From positions 194,766-224,521 of the forward strand of contig SMOI01000007.1 of the NCBI GenBank assembly GCA_008000375.1: a stretch of DNA of 29,756 nt, written 5' to 3'. Source of the stretch: Poteriospumella lacustris. Its lineage: Eukaryota; Sar; Chrysophyceae; Chromulinales; Dinobryaceae. The notes beneath the pieces are model-generated. The model did not search any database and had not been told where the DNA came from. It saw nothing but the letters and a program-made list of their open reading frames with translations. A program made the translations under genes and the position numbers. Below are positions 18,293 through 28,275 of this stretch, piece after piece (the first letter of the stretch is position 1; the number at the start of each line of letters is the position of its first letter).

Positions 18293-19068
18293 GGCTGTTG
18301 TTGGAGCGAAAGGATAACGCTACTTTGCGAGAAATTCCTTCGGTCTTTGATTGATGCTCCTTGCCACGTTGGCCGCCTGAAGGTATATGCACTTTAAATC
18401 GCTTTGAAGTGTGTTCAACTCGATGGATTAGTGAAACAAACCTGGAAAAAGACAAACGAAACAAACTGCTGCTCCTTGCTGCTGCTTGTTTGTTTCACGG
18501 TGGCGCAACTGCTGCTGCGGTCACAGTTTCGAAACTGCCTGGGTGAACGGACCAACGGCCAACCCAAACGTCACCAGATTTCCCAACCAGCCACATTGAT
18601 GTTTTCTTCTTGTACTGACACACAATGATAAGGATCTGCAGGATCTGTCTATGAGAAGAATCGTAACTAAATGAAAACCAACTGTGGTTGGTGTACTTAT
18701 CTTATCATTTTCCTTGTTATAATCGTCTATCTCGTGATTTTGTTGTGGTCCGTGTTTTAGGTGTCCAAATACAACGTTTAAATAGACGAATTAAAATAAA
18801 ACAGCTTACTTTGACTGTAAACGTCAGATCTTCGTCTGAGATGGCGGAGCGCGCTGCGGCGGCTGTTTGCGTCTGCAACTTCCCTTCGATTCGATTGTTC
18901 GGACACCATTGGGGTGCCTGTGAAAGAAGATTGTCACGTGCAATCAACAATTTCCCTTATATAAACGATTTGTTTGACTGAGAAGTCCACCTCATCACTA
19001 TTTGTTTCATCAAACGACGTCTGGAACCAAACTCAACACAAGGTCGACGTTGGACAACCGCAGTCAAC
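18293..19068. promoter_or_regulatory. Divergent promoter region, LRR protein / exportin
   Basis: 776 bp between two divergent genes. Contains a CTGCTG-type stretch (18469-18487), an A/T-rich stretch (about 18770-18800), CACGTG at 18936-18941, a TATA-like element at 18957 and TCACTATTTGTTTCAT at 18995-19010. Open frames here have no recognisable product. Confidence 0.5.
18957..18966 (+). promoter_or_regulatory. TATA-like element upstream of the exportin gene
   Basis: TTATATAAAC lies about 105 bp before the ATG at 19069 and about 16 bp after a CACGTG palindrome. Position and sequence fit a core promoter, but the start of transcription is not known and such A/T words also arise by chance. Confidence 0.35.
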
Positions 19069-22000
19069 ATGTCGGAATATGATCACCTCATAACTACAAT
19101 TTGTAGTTCCACCGCGAGCGTTGATGCACGTAGTTCTGCAGAACGTAGATTGCTGGAACTATTGTCCATACCAAGCAATCTCGGTCAATGTTTGCCATCG
19201 TTGTACACGGCAAACGACACCATCGTGTTTTTCCTAGGCATCGGACTCCAGAGATTGATTTGGAAGTATTGGACACATATGGACCAATCGCAACATGATT
19301 CTTTACTCCAAACAATAAAAGAGACACTGGTCAATCGTTTGGATCTGCAACCTTTCTCCAAAGCGAAATTGGAGCAGGTGTTGGCGGCGATCTGTGTCGC
19401 CTCGTCTTCACTACAACCAGTATTTTCCATCATCTGCCAAGTAGACAATCCAGGCTTTCTCACTGGACTATCAGCAGTGAAGACAGTATTAGAAAACGTT
19501 CTGGGAGATGATCCGAAGGTTGATTCAATTTCACGAGAGAGTTTCGTTGCGGAAAGTGGACCGATTCTATCACCATTGACGAATCTGGCTTGTACAGCTT
19601 GCCTGTCTGCCATGCAACAGTCACAATCGGAATCAAGTTTACGGTCAATGAAAATCGGACTGGATCTACTCAAAGTCATCGTGTCCAAGCTGCAAATAGG
19701 ACCGCATATCACATTGGATGTGTTGATGTTGTTGTTCTCCATTGCAGAAGCTTACCCAGATCCATCCTCACCATTCCATGAACTCGCCTTCTCTGCCGTA
19801 GAAATATTAACGGAGGTCATGTACAAGCGGTATATCCCCACGGGTTCGACGCCATCGTCGTCGTCTTCGTCGTCGTCTTCCTCTTCTTCCTCTTCCTCCG
19901 GTGGCTCGAAGAGTGATCAAGGCGTCAAAGTGTTGATGCACTTGGTGGCGAAAACCATCGATTTGTTGAAGCGGTACAGGTACGTTCGTACGTGTGGTGC
20001 ATTTCTTGTCATCAATGTTGTTTAACTCGTGGTGCAATCACAACACTCGTTTCTTCTTCAGGGAGAATTTGCGAAGCCTGGAGGACTCACAAATGGTGAT
20101 GAGCCTGTTGGAGTTCATCGCAGTGTTTGGAGAGAACCACATGGAACGATGTATGAATGCCGCGTTCAGTCATGTGCATATCACGAGTATGGACGAAGAT
20201 GTCGCTCGTTTGCAGGAAACAACGATGACGTTTTTCAACGAATTGGTCGTTCTGACGACGTCGTCGATGGATCCTCGACTGTTGCTGAAAACGGTCCAAG
20301 TATGGCGACGGTTGGTGACCATTGCGCATGTGAAAGAGAGTATTTTGTCCCAACAATCGGTCTGTGTGACGATCGTGTCGCATTTGCTGTCCGCGTGTTT
20401 GATTCAATCGAATCCTCATTTGCAAGAGAACATGGACGAAATCTTGGAATCGCTGCATGCGGACGTCTATGTCGATACGCACTCAAAAGAGATCATGGGG
20501 AAGGTATCCCCTTTGCTTCTACCCCAGGCACATGGGTCGAATTCGGCGTCGACGACTGCCCTCGGCAGCAATCGCGCGCACATTTCGAGTGCGGAAGAGC
20601 ACAATTACGTCGGGTGTGCGCTGCAGGAGGAAGTACACGAGTTGCTGCCGGAATTTTTGGATTCGAAATTCGCTTGTCAATGGCTGCATGCGACGTTGCC
20701 CACGTTATTGACGAACAATATGACGGTCGTGTTGTCGGAACCGTGTCCATCGTTGTCCTATACACGCGCCAGTTTGGATTTACGTGTGTTGATTCGGATG
20801 GTACCACTGATCGCCACCAGTTTAGAACCGATCTTGCAGCTGTTGACCTTTGTCGTCCAGGTCGTGGAACGTCATGTCGACCGTGGTACCTTGCACAAGG
20901 AATGTGTTCTCTTGTTGATGACGGGCACACAAATTGTGGGTCAATTCTTTCTGGGCCATCGGTTTTCACGAGAAATTGAAACGACCGTGAAATCGGTCAA
21001 TGGGTATGGTGGTGCGACGGGTGGTGGTGGCGGTGGTGGTGTGGGGCAAGTCACCGAAGAAACGGCTGGATCGGATCATCCATCGCCCCAAGAATGGGCC
21101 CAACACATGGAAACTACCTTTGGCGCCTTATCCCGCGTCTTACAAGCGTTTTTCAGCGGAGCCTACACGAGTCTCCGCGTCAACATGGAGTTGCAGTCGT
21201 TGTTGACGTCACTGGTCATCTTGTATGCGCAATCGGTGCAAGCCCTGGTGCCCCTGTTGGATCTGGACATGTTCAAACGATGGCGGGACATGGTCGATGA
21301 GAATCTGTCGATGTTTTTGTCACCGGGCAATGCGATGCAGATTCAGACGCAGTGTCCCATCGTCTACGAAGACATCGCCGCCTTGTTCTTATGTGCCAAA
21401 GAAGCCATTCAACCCGGTGGTATGTCCGCGGTGTTGGTGCCACAACTGGGGGAAGCCACACACATGCTGGAATCCGTCGCACAACAGTTGCAACAACCCT
21501 CGTCCCAGCAGCAGGCTTCCTCCACATCATTATCCTCCTCCTCCACGTCGAGTGTCTCCCGTGTCCTTCCATTGTTGCATCCGCAAACGTTAGATGCGGT
21601 GTATCACGTGGTGGCCTCGTTGGATATCCTCACGCGGAACCATCACTCGATGAAGGCGACCAAACGCCAAGTGATCGCTACGACGTTGACACCGATTGGG
21701 ACGCTGTTGCCCCGTTTTGTGCATAGTCTTCTCTACCTCCAACAGATCGTGTGGATGGAGTTCTACCGATTCAAACAAGCCAGTCTCCATGCGGCGACGA
21801 GCAATCGATCCCGAAGTACGAGCCAAGACGCGACGTTGGTCATTACACCCGGCGGTAGTAGCGGTGGCGGGGTGGCCAATGGCGGGAACGGTGGTGGTGG
21901 TGGGGATGCCTCCGCGGAGATAGCCTTGGTGATGGAGAAACTCACGAAGATAACGAAGTTGGCCATTGCCTTGACCACGGCGTTGCTACAACGCGTCGGC

Positions 22001-23433
22001 AAGAAAACCTTTGGCAAAGTCAGTGGGGACGTCTTTGAATTGTGCGTCGCCTTCACCGAAACCTGTACGACGCCCACGCCCACTGCGCCAGAGTTTGTGA
22101 CGTCCTCGATGGTGCTCCAACCCAATTATCTACCTCAACCGATTCAAGCGATCTATGCCTTGAATCCCCAGAACATCCTCGCCCTGGCGTTGTTTGATCC
22201 TGGCCACCACGCGACGTCGTCGTGTCAGGGACTCAAAGTGCTCCTCGAGATCTTCGAATTGAGCCAACTGGTGGCACAATCGACGGCAGCGACGTCGTCG
22301 AATGTCGCGACGCAAATTCAATGCACGCATCGCTTGTTGGTCGCCATTTTGCCGTATCTCAGTGACGATCGCGTATGTGCTGAACTGTTGCCCATGGTAC
22401 GTCCCTCTTCTCGATGGTCACATTGCGCCGTGCTCTAATCGTTCTATTCTTTCCATCGTTTTGTTCGTTTGTTTGTTGTGGTGGCGGTGTAGACGTTGAA
22501 GACAGGCATTGCGGCGGTGAACAACTATTGGCAAAAGGCGCCCCGGACCTCCGGTGGCTTGCCGTTTCTCCCGTCGATTGCGGCACAGTCAGCACATGGC
22601 GGAGGTCCAGGTTTCTCACTACCCCCACACCCGTTGTTACAAGCCTCGCCGTCGTCGTTGTTGCCACGTCATCCATTGTCGGATACGAACGGTGTCGATG
22701 CCTCGGGTCACGGGTTGAACGTCAAGGCCTTGACCGGTGTCTTTGTCACATTGTGCATTGGCAGTTTAGGGGATTCTGTGCCCCCGTCGGATACGTTGAT
22801 CGCGTTGGAAGGTCTATTATCCTTGAAGGAACAACACGATGTGTTTAATGTCTCGTGGTTTCAAGAGGAGTGGTGGGAAGGTCTGTTTGGACGCGTCGTG
22901 CGATGTTTGTTGTTGCGTATTCATGCGATGCATGGTGGAGAATTGGAAGCGTTGTTTACCTGGTTGGTGGATACCCGTGTGCACTATTTGCGTGTGGTCT
23001 CTGCCAGTGCGTCGGTGAATCGTACGTCTCCTCATTCCATGTTGTATCCCGGTGCGAATTCGCCTTCGTTGTTGGCCAATGGCGCATCGGCCGGTTCCCC
23101 CGTGGTGGTGAACGATGGAGCGGTGCGTACCCAAGAGTTTTGGTTCCAATTGGGCAATCAGGTACGTGTCATGGGCCGATAGCGCTTTTTGTTTTCGTTG
23201 CGGCGGGTTGAAGCTAACGGACCGATGTTGTGTAGATGGTGACGTTGGCCAGTGAAGTGGACTGTGGCGATCTGGTGCACGAGTATCTGTCACCGGTGAT
23301 CGCCACGTTCATCGCGACATCGACGGGTGGCAATGGTGGAGACGTGAGCGCGGATGCCTTGCGACATTTGGGACAAGAAGTGGTGCAGCGTATGGTGAGA
23401 CCGGTGGTGGCGCTGATCTTCCGCCGCATATAG
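19069..23433 (+). CDS. XPO6: Karyopherin-beta family, exportin-6-like
   Basis: Nuclear export receptor. Four exons join in frame: 19069-19979, 20062-22396, 22493-23161 and 23236-23433 (introns 82, 96 and 74 nt), giving 1370 residues. The N-terminal part (FFLGIGLQRLIWKYW...FSKAKLEQVLAAI) has the layout of importin-beta N-terminal and exportin-1-like domains. The stretch LAFSAVEILTEVMYKRYIP followed by ..LMHLVAKTIDLLKRY resembles the corresponding part of animal exportin-6, as does the short C-terminal segment beginning EVDCGDLVHEYL. The exportin-6 call rests on remembered family sequence and is less certain than the karyopherin call. Known: exportin-6 removes profilin-actin from the nucleus. 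It is longer than the human protein (about 1125) because of low-complexity inserts: 15 Ser at 19855-19899, Gly-rich at about 21003-21045, Ser/Gln-rich at about 21490-21550, and Gly-rich at about 21850-21905. Confidence 0.7.
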
Positions 23434-23869
23434 CAGCCGGTCTCGCCGTCCATGAAGAGCTTTTCTCCTCGTCGTTCTCTCTGTCTCCTCTGTTCCTCGC
23501 TTCAGTAGTAGGTGCGATGCATCTCGTTCGTTTCATGCGATATGGTCGCCTTGTTACTGCTGTGCTGACCAACCGCCGTCGTTGCCCCCCTCCTATCTGT
23601 TTGTTTTGCCCATTGCCACCTTCTTCACGGCTTCTGGAGCTGGTGTTGTTAATGCTGTGCTCTCCTTCGACCACCCAGTGTGGACAACCGAGAAAGAGAC
23701 CGGGCGGACCGCCAAACACCAACACGAGACACGTGAATGCGTCGCTGCACTACCTTCGTCCTCTTTCCTCGCACCCCTCCGCCCCCAATCGATCATTCAT
23801 TCGTCCCAGTTGGGTCCGAATCATCAACGCCATCATCTTCATCTTCGTTTTCATCGCGGGATACAAACA

Positions 23870-23873
<4 letters not shown>

Positions 23874-23942
<69 letters not shown>
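23874..23942. repeat. (CA)n microsatellite, about 34 units
   Basis: An uninterrupted CA tract of 69 bases, preceded by CAAACACATT. It lies about 440 bp after the exportin stop. Tract length in the assembly may be imprecise. Confidence 0.97.
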
Positions 23943-23944
<2 letters not shown>

Positions 23945-24000
23945 CTACCGCGCCCTTCTACAGTATATATTTCTTCTTCCCATTCCACCCCCACACCCCC

Positions 24001-24071
24001 AAATGCTGTTCGATAGGCTCGGTCCGCCTTGGATGTAACATACGGATTCACTATTTCACTATTGGTTTCAT
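24001..24071 (+). repeat. Short dispersed direct repeat, copy A
   Basis: AAATGCTGTTCGATAGGC, a spacer, then GGATTCACTATTTCACTATTGGT. The same two blocks occur at 26843-26890 with a spacer about 18 bp shorter. Both copies follow a C-rich stretch (CACCCCCACACCCCC here). The element contains ATTGG, a reverse CCAAT box, and lies about 360 bp before the kinase-like gene's ATG. Confidence 0.8.
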
Positions 24072-24270
24072 ATTCCGAACGTGATGAATATAGTAGGTAA
24101 AATGGCGCCTGATGGAGCTGTTGCCTGTGTTGTGGAGTGTGGTACATACAGTTCTGTACAACAGTTGAACTGTGCATCATGCACTTCATCGACCAACCGC
24201 CAGTAAGTATGTACCAATCTGAATCTGGGCCTTGGGTTTGTGCGTCTGTCGGTTGCGCGTCAGCCAGAGC

Positions 24271-24326
24271 TTTTTCATGCCCCTTTTCATGCCTTTTTCA
24301 TGTGCCTTTTTCATGCCCCTTTTTTC
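24271..24326 (+). repeat. Short tandem repeat, CATGCCCC/TTTTT units
   Basis: Four degenerate units of 10-13 bp: TTTTTCATGCCCC, TTTTCATGCC, TTTTTCATGTGCC and TTTTTCATGCCCC, followed by T6C. It sits about 100 bp before the kinase-like gene's start codon, so it may be in its promoter or 5' UTR. Confidence 0.75.
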
Positions 24327-24428
24327 TTTGTGGACTGGAGGAGACAGAGAAGCGATCACGAACGACAACCATTTACAACTTCAAAGCTAATCACTCTGTG
24401 GGCAATATCGTTTCCACACCACAAAAGC

Positions 24429-26638
24429 ATGATGAGCGAAGAAGAAGCCAATCTCGAACTCCAAAACCTGGAGGAGCAAATGAATTTGGTAACGCTAGCA
24501 TTGAAAATTCAGACAACAGATGTCCCGAGATGGCAAACCGAAAAGCATTCGTCAAAATTTGTGACGATTGGACGACTATCTGTTGTCGAATTGTTTGAAA
24601 CCGGGAAGGACTTGGTCGCTAGAGCTGCTGAAATCCGTGAAATCCGTCTGAAAGAGGAAATTCGCCGTCTGAAAGAAGGAGTACTGCCGACGTCTTCCGA
24701 CGTACCATCAACAGAATCTATCCCCGTCAAGATGAAGGGTAGGCCATACACCATTGAACTTGCGCTGATTTGGCATTGTTCAACTTACCTTGTTTGATGT
24801 TCTTTTTCCTGTTTCACAAAGTGAGCGATATGTATTTGGAAGGCTCATACCAGAGCAGAAGAGCTTCGGACTTTGCGGCTACAACTTCCGCACCCTTTTT
24901 GGGGGTGGGATTTTGCTTCTCTTCCTGTGACTATGATGTCTCCGCGGAGGGAACATTTCGACCGCGGAGTGCGCTGTGGTTTTTGAAGGATATTCACAGC
25001 ATTCGAGACGAAGATACTTTCCTGACTGAGAATGGCCGTAGGATGAACGTGAAGAGTGGAGCGGACATATTGTTTGATATTCTGCTGTTCAACAGCGACT
25101 TATCGAAAGTGGAGGAAAAGCCACAAGCCTTTACAGCAGTTAAAGATGGTTTCCGACGACAATATTCAGTTGCACATACTTTTTTGCCGTTGCTTCGTGA
25201 CGTGTTTTTGCCGAACATGGTTTCCTTGGAGAAGAAGTCGCTATCTGCGGCGCAATGCTCCATTGGCTTGGCTTCTTCTGAATCTTGGCCGGATGGGTAT
25301 TTATTTGACCCATCACCGCCTACCTCCCGTGAAGTGACACCGTTAATGCGAGGGATTGTTGAAGCAAAGGAATCTGCACAAGAGCTTATTGTGGCAATGC
25401 GCCAGGGCATTAGCGAAGCCGTGAATGTTGTGATGCAGCAACTTATGCGAGGAGTGTGGTGGGCTGAGGTGGTTGTACCCATTCTGGCCACCAACGGACA
25501 CAAGTTGCAGCTGGGAGTGATTTATCTATTGTATCCGGCGTTCCCGGTGTTCACATTGGTGACTCCCGAACTGCATTTATTGAATGATCAGGACCGAACG
25601 GAGGCTGTGCGGGTGTTGGTGTGTCTTCAACGGTTCCTGTCCACTTCGATGTTCAACCGGGACCCACAACCCACAACAGCGCCCTCACCCTCCTCCTCGT
25701 CCTCGTCCACGTCTTCAGCTGCTGCAGTTGATGTTGGGGGCAGTGATCGTTCGATTTTGCCTATTCTCCCGCCTGCTATGACGCAATCAAATCCAGTCGG
25801 TGATGAAGGGTCTTTGCCATCGTTGTCGCAGCTTGAGGCAGAGTTGCCTAACGTTTCCCCCACCAACCCTCCAGCATATTTGGATCAAGAGTCGTCACAG
25901 AACGACGAGTGGCATCCACTGCAAAAAAGGTTCTTGGATAAAACCAAGTATTTCTTCAAGCCTTTGAGGTCGATGTTTTTCGTTTATGGTAAATCGCATG
26001 TCGAGCAATCGTTGCGAATGCACTTCAAAGTCATGAAAGCCTTGCATAGTGTCGAGGCGTGTCGTGAATGGGTCGTCTTTCCTATTTGCATCCGAGAGGA
26101 TGACGACAATTCGAACAAAAGCGGCCTCGTGTACCCTAGGCTGGATCCAACAAGATATCAGATCGGGTTGCCAAGGGACCCTAGTCGCCGTAAAGAGTAC
26201 TTCGAAACGTTACGGAACGCGATGAATGTGATTCATGATGGCGCGCGCGTTCTTCACCTTGATTTATATCCATCGAATATAATGTGGAGTTGGAACGACG
26301 AAAGCCAACATATTCAGATCAAGCTTATCGATTGGGACGCTGCTGTGTTGATGGATTGGTACGAATATCCCTCAGAGACGGCGAAGGTCTTGGTGAATAA
26401 CAATCGAATTCGATTGGCTGCCGCTTACGACAGTGAGATTGGTAGAACCATTGCTGGTGGGAACGATGGATTAGTCATGTCTAGAAGCATGGATACTTGC
26501 TTCATCAATTTGATGGAGGAATTTCAATCGGACAAACGGCTGTATTCCGAGACCAAGAGTGATCTGGATGACGCTTTTCGTCGTTTGGTAGAAACCAAAC
26601 TCGCCAGCAAGGATTTACCCATTCCATTTTACGCCTAA
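24429..26638 (+). CDS. Protein with kinase-like catalytic loop, otherwise unrecognised
   Basis: Two exons, 24429-24738 and 24822-26638 (intron 83 nt), give 708 residues. I start at MMSEEEANLE, because translation upstream of it (from 24240) reads through a T-rich tandem repeat. Residues about 3-25 and 70-95 (IREIRLKEEIRRLKEG) look coiled-coil. The middle has a Ser-rich stretch (SPSSSSSSTSSAAA) near residue 290. Near the C-terminus HLDLYPSNIMW (His582, Asp584, Asn589) followed 15 residues later by LIDWDAA (Asp607-Trp-Asp609) matches the catalytic loop (HxDxxxxN) and metal-binding DxD-type motif of kinase-fold proteins, as in FunK1-like or aminoglycoside-phosphotransferase-like families. I see no clear glycine-rich loop. 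Activity as a protein or small-molecule kinase is inference. The gene lies between two copies of a short direct repeat. Confidence 0.7.
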
Positions 26639-27162
26639 AATGGTGAACAAAAGACGGCAAAGAAGATGCGAAGACACTCTAATGATTGTTGCATGTAACT
26701 GTTGAACATATGTGTATATAACTGGATAAACACTCCTTGTTCCGATAAGAAGACACGTTGTCCTGAGCTTTCTTGAGAGCCCCCTGCAAAAGGTCATGTC
26801 CCCAATGTACATGTCGTCCCACCCCACTCCACCCCACTCCAAAAATGCTGTTCAATAGGCCTAATATGGACTCACTATGTCACTATTGGTGCCAACCCGA
26901 ATCTCCCGCCGCCGTTTGTTTTGAAACGGCCGATGGAACAAGACGATGATGACGACGACGCCGATGCAGCACACCAACGTCGACCCCGACCTACCCAAAA
27001 CAAATACCGAGCGAGATATATTGTGTGCGCTCTTCGTTCATTGAACATATTCACACGGCTGCACAACTTATCGTCCATCGCGCGGAGCTTGACGCCCCAA
27101 AAGGGATTTTTCTATTGGAAGATTTTCGGACGTAGAAACATCGCTTCGGAGCATTTGTTGGA
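26639..27162. other. Intergenic: 5' region of ABHD17-type gene
   Basis: 524 bp containing the 3' region of the kinase-like gene, a duplicated CACCCCACTC motif (26819-26840), copy B of the direct repeat, and the ABHD17 promoter. An ATG frame opening at 26921 (MKRPMEQDDDDDD...) runs across the first ABHD17 exon in another frame; it is discussed among the findings. Confidence 0.5.
26843..26890 (+). repeat. Short dispersed direct repeat, copy B
   Basis: AAATGCTGTTCAATAGGC, a short spacer, then GGACTCACTATGTCACTATTGGT, matching the element at 24001-24071 with few mismatches and a shorter spacer. It lies about 270 bp before the ABHD17 start codon, a similar place to copy A relative to its gene. 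Confidence 0.8.
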
Positions 27163-28203
27163 ATGGGTGGCGTTGTCGGGCATCTTTTGTATCTCTTCTG
27201 TCGTAGTGGATGCCAACCGTCGGTGGTTGCATCCGCATTGGCGTAAGTTTTTTATATTTCCTTCTTTTTGCAACGGATAATCGTCAAAGTGACTGCGGTG
27301 GCTTTTTTTCACAGGTTTCATCCTCCTAATCCGCCAACGTATTCAATGATTCTCACTGCCGATCAGGAACCGGATGTCGAACACCCTCGTTCGTCGTCTC
27401 TGGAGATTGAGAATTCTCCGGATCATGAGGCGATGGTAGCCGATTCGCAATTGCATCGAACAGTCACGGCGGTGTCCCAATTGAAACCCGGCGCTTCGTT
27501 ACACACGCAATTTCGATTGATTGATGAATTGCCCAAGGTAACCTTTCCCAACGTGCAAGCACATTTATTGCGTACTCGACAGCGCACGGTGGTCCCTATC
27601 TTCTATTTCCCGGTGGCCGGTGCGAAGTACACGATGATCTTCAGCCACGGCAATGCCGCGGACATCGGCGTGATGTTTAACACGTTTGAATTCATGGCCA
27701 AGTTGTTGAAAATCAACATCGTGGGCTACGATTACTCTGGATACGGTGCGTCGTTTGGCACGTACCCCACCGAGAAACAAACGTACCAAGATATCGTCGC
27801 GGTCTATGAGTGGTGTCGCCAACAGGGCATCGTGAAGAAACCCGAGAAAGAAATCATTTTGTATGGACAAAGTGTGGGCAGTGGCCCCACTTGCTATTTA
27901 GCACGACGTCAACCCGTCGCGGGGGTGATTTTGCATTCTCCGTTTTTATCGGGATTACGGGTCATCACGCCGTCACGTCTCTTGGCCTGTTTCGACATTT
28001 TCCCGAATATCCGAGATTTGCCAAGGGTCACGTGCCCCGTGTTTATCTTGCACGGACAACGCGACATGGAAGTCGGCTTTGCCCATGGACAACAGTTGTA
28101 TGAATTGTTACCCGGTAAGTTTCGGTATCCACCGTGGTGGGTCCCTGATCGAGGACACAACGACGTGCTACATGGCAACGAACGCGAGTTCATCCGGTAC
28201 GTG

Positions 28204-28275
<72 letters not shown>

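Larger units (their letters stand above)
23434..24428. other. Intergenic: exportin 3' region and kinase-like gene 5' region
   Basis: 995 bp without a supportable gene. It holds a long CA microsatellite, copy A of a short direct repeat, a cluster of small inverted repeats (24148-24184) and a short tandem CATGCCCC/T-rich repeat (24271-24326). Frames running through the CA tract encode Thr-His or Val-Cys polymers and are not genes. Confidence 0.6.

Noticed and set aside
23517-24189. Frames with Thr-His or Val-Cys polymers
   Set aside because: Produced by the CA microsatellite; flanks have no protein-like sequence.
24240-24428. N-terminal extension of the kinase-like protein to 24240
   Set aside because: It would translate a T-rich tandem repeat into a Phe/His/Ala run. 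MMSEEEANLE at 24429 is a better start, though transcripts could overturn this.
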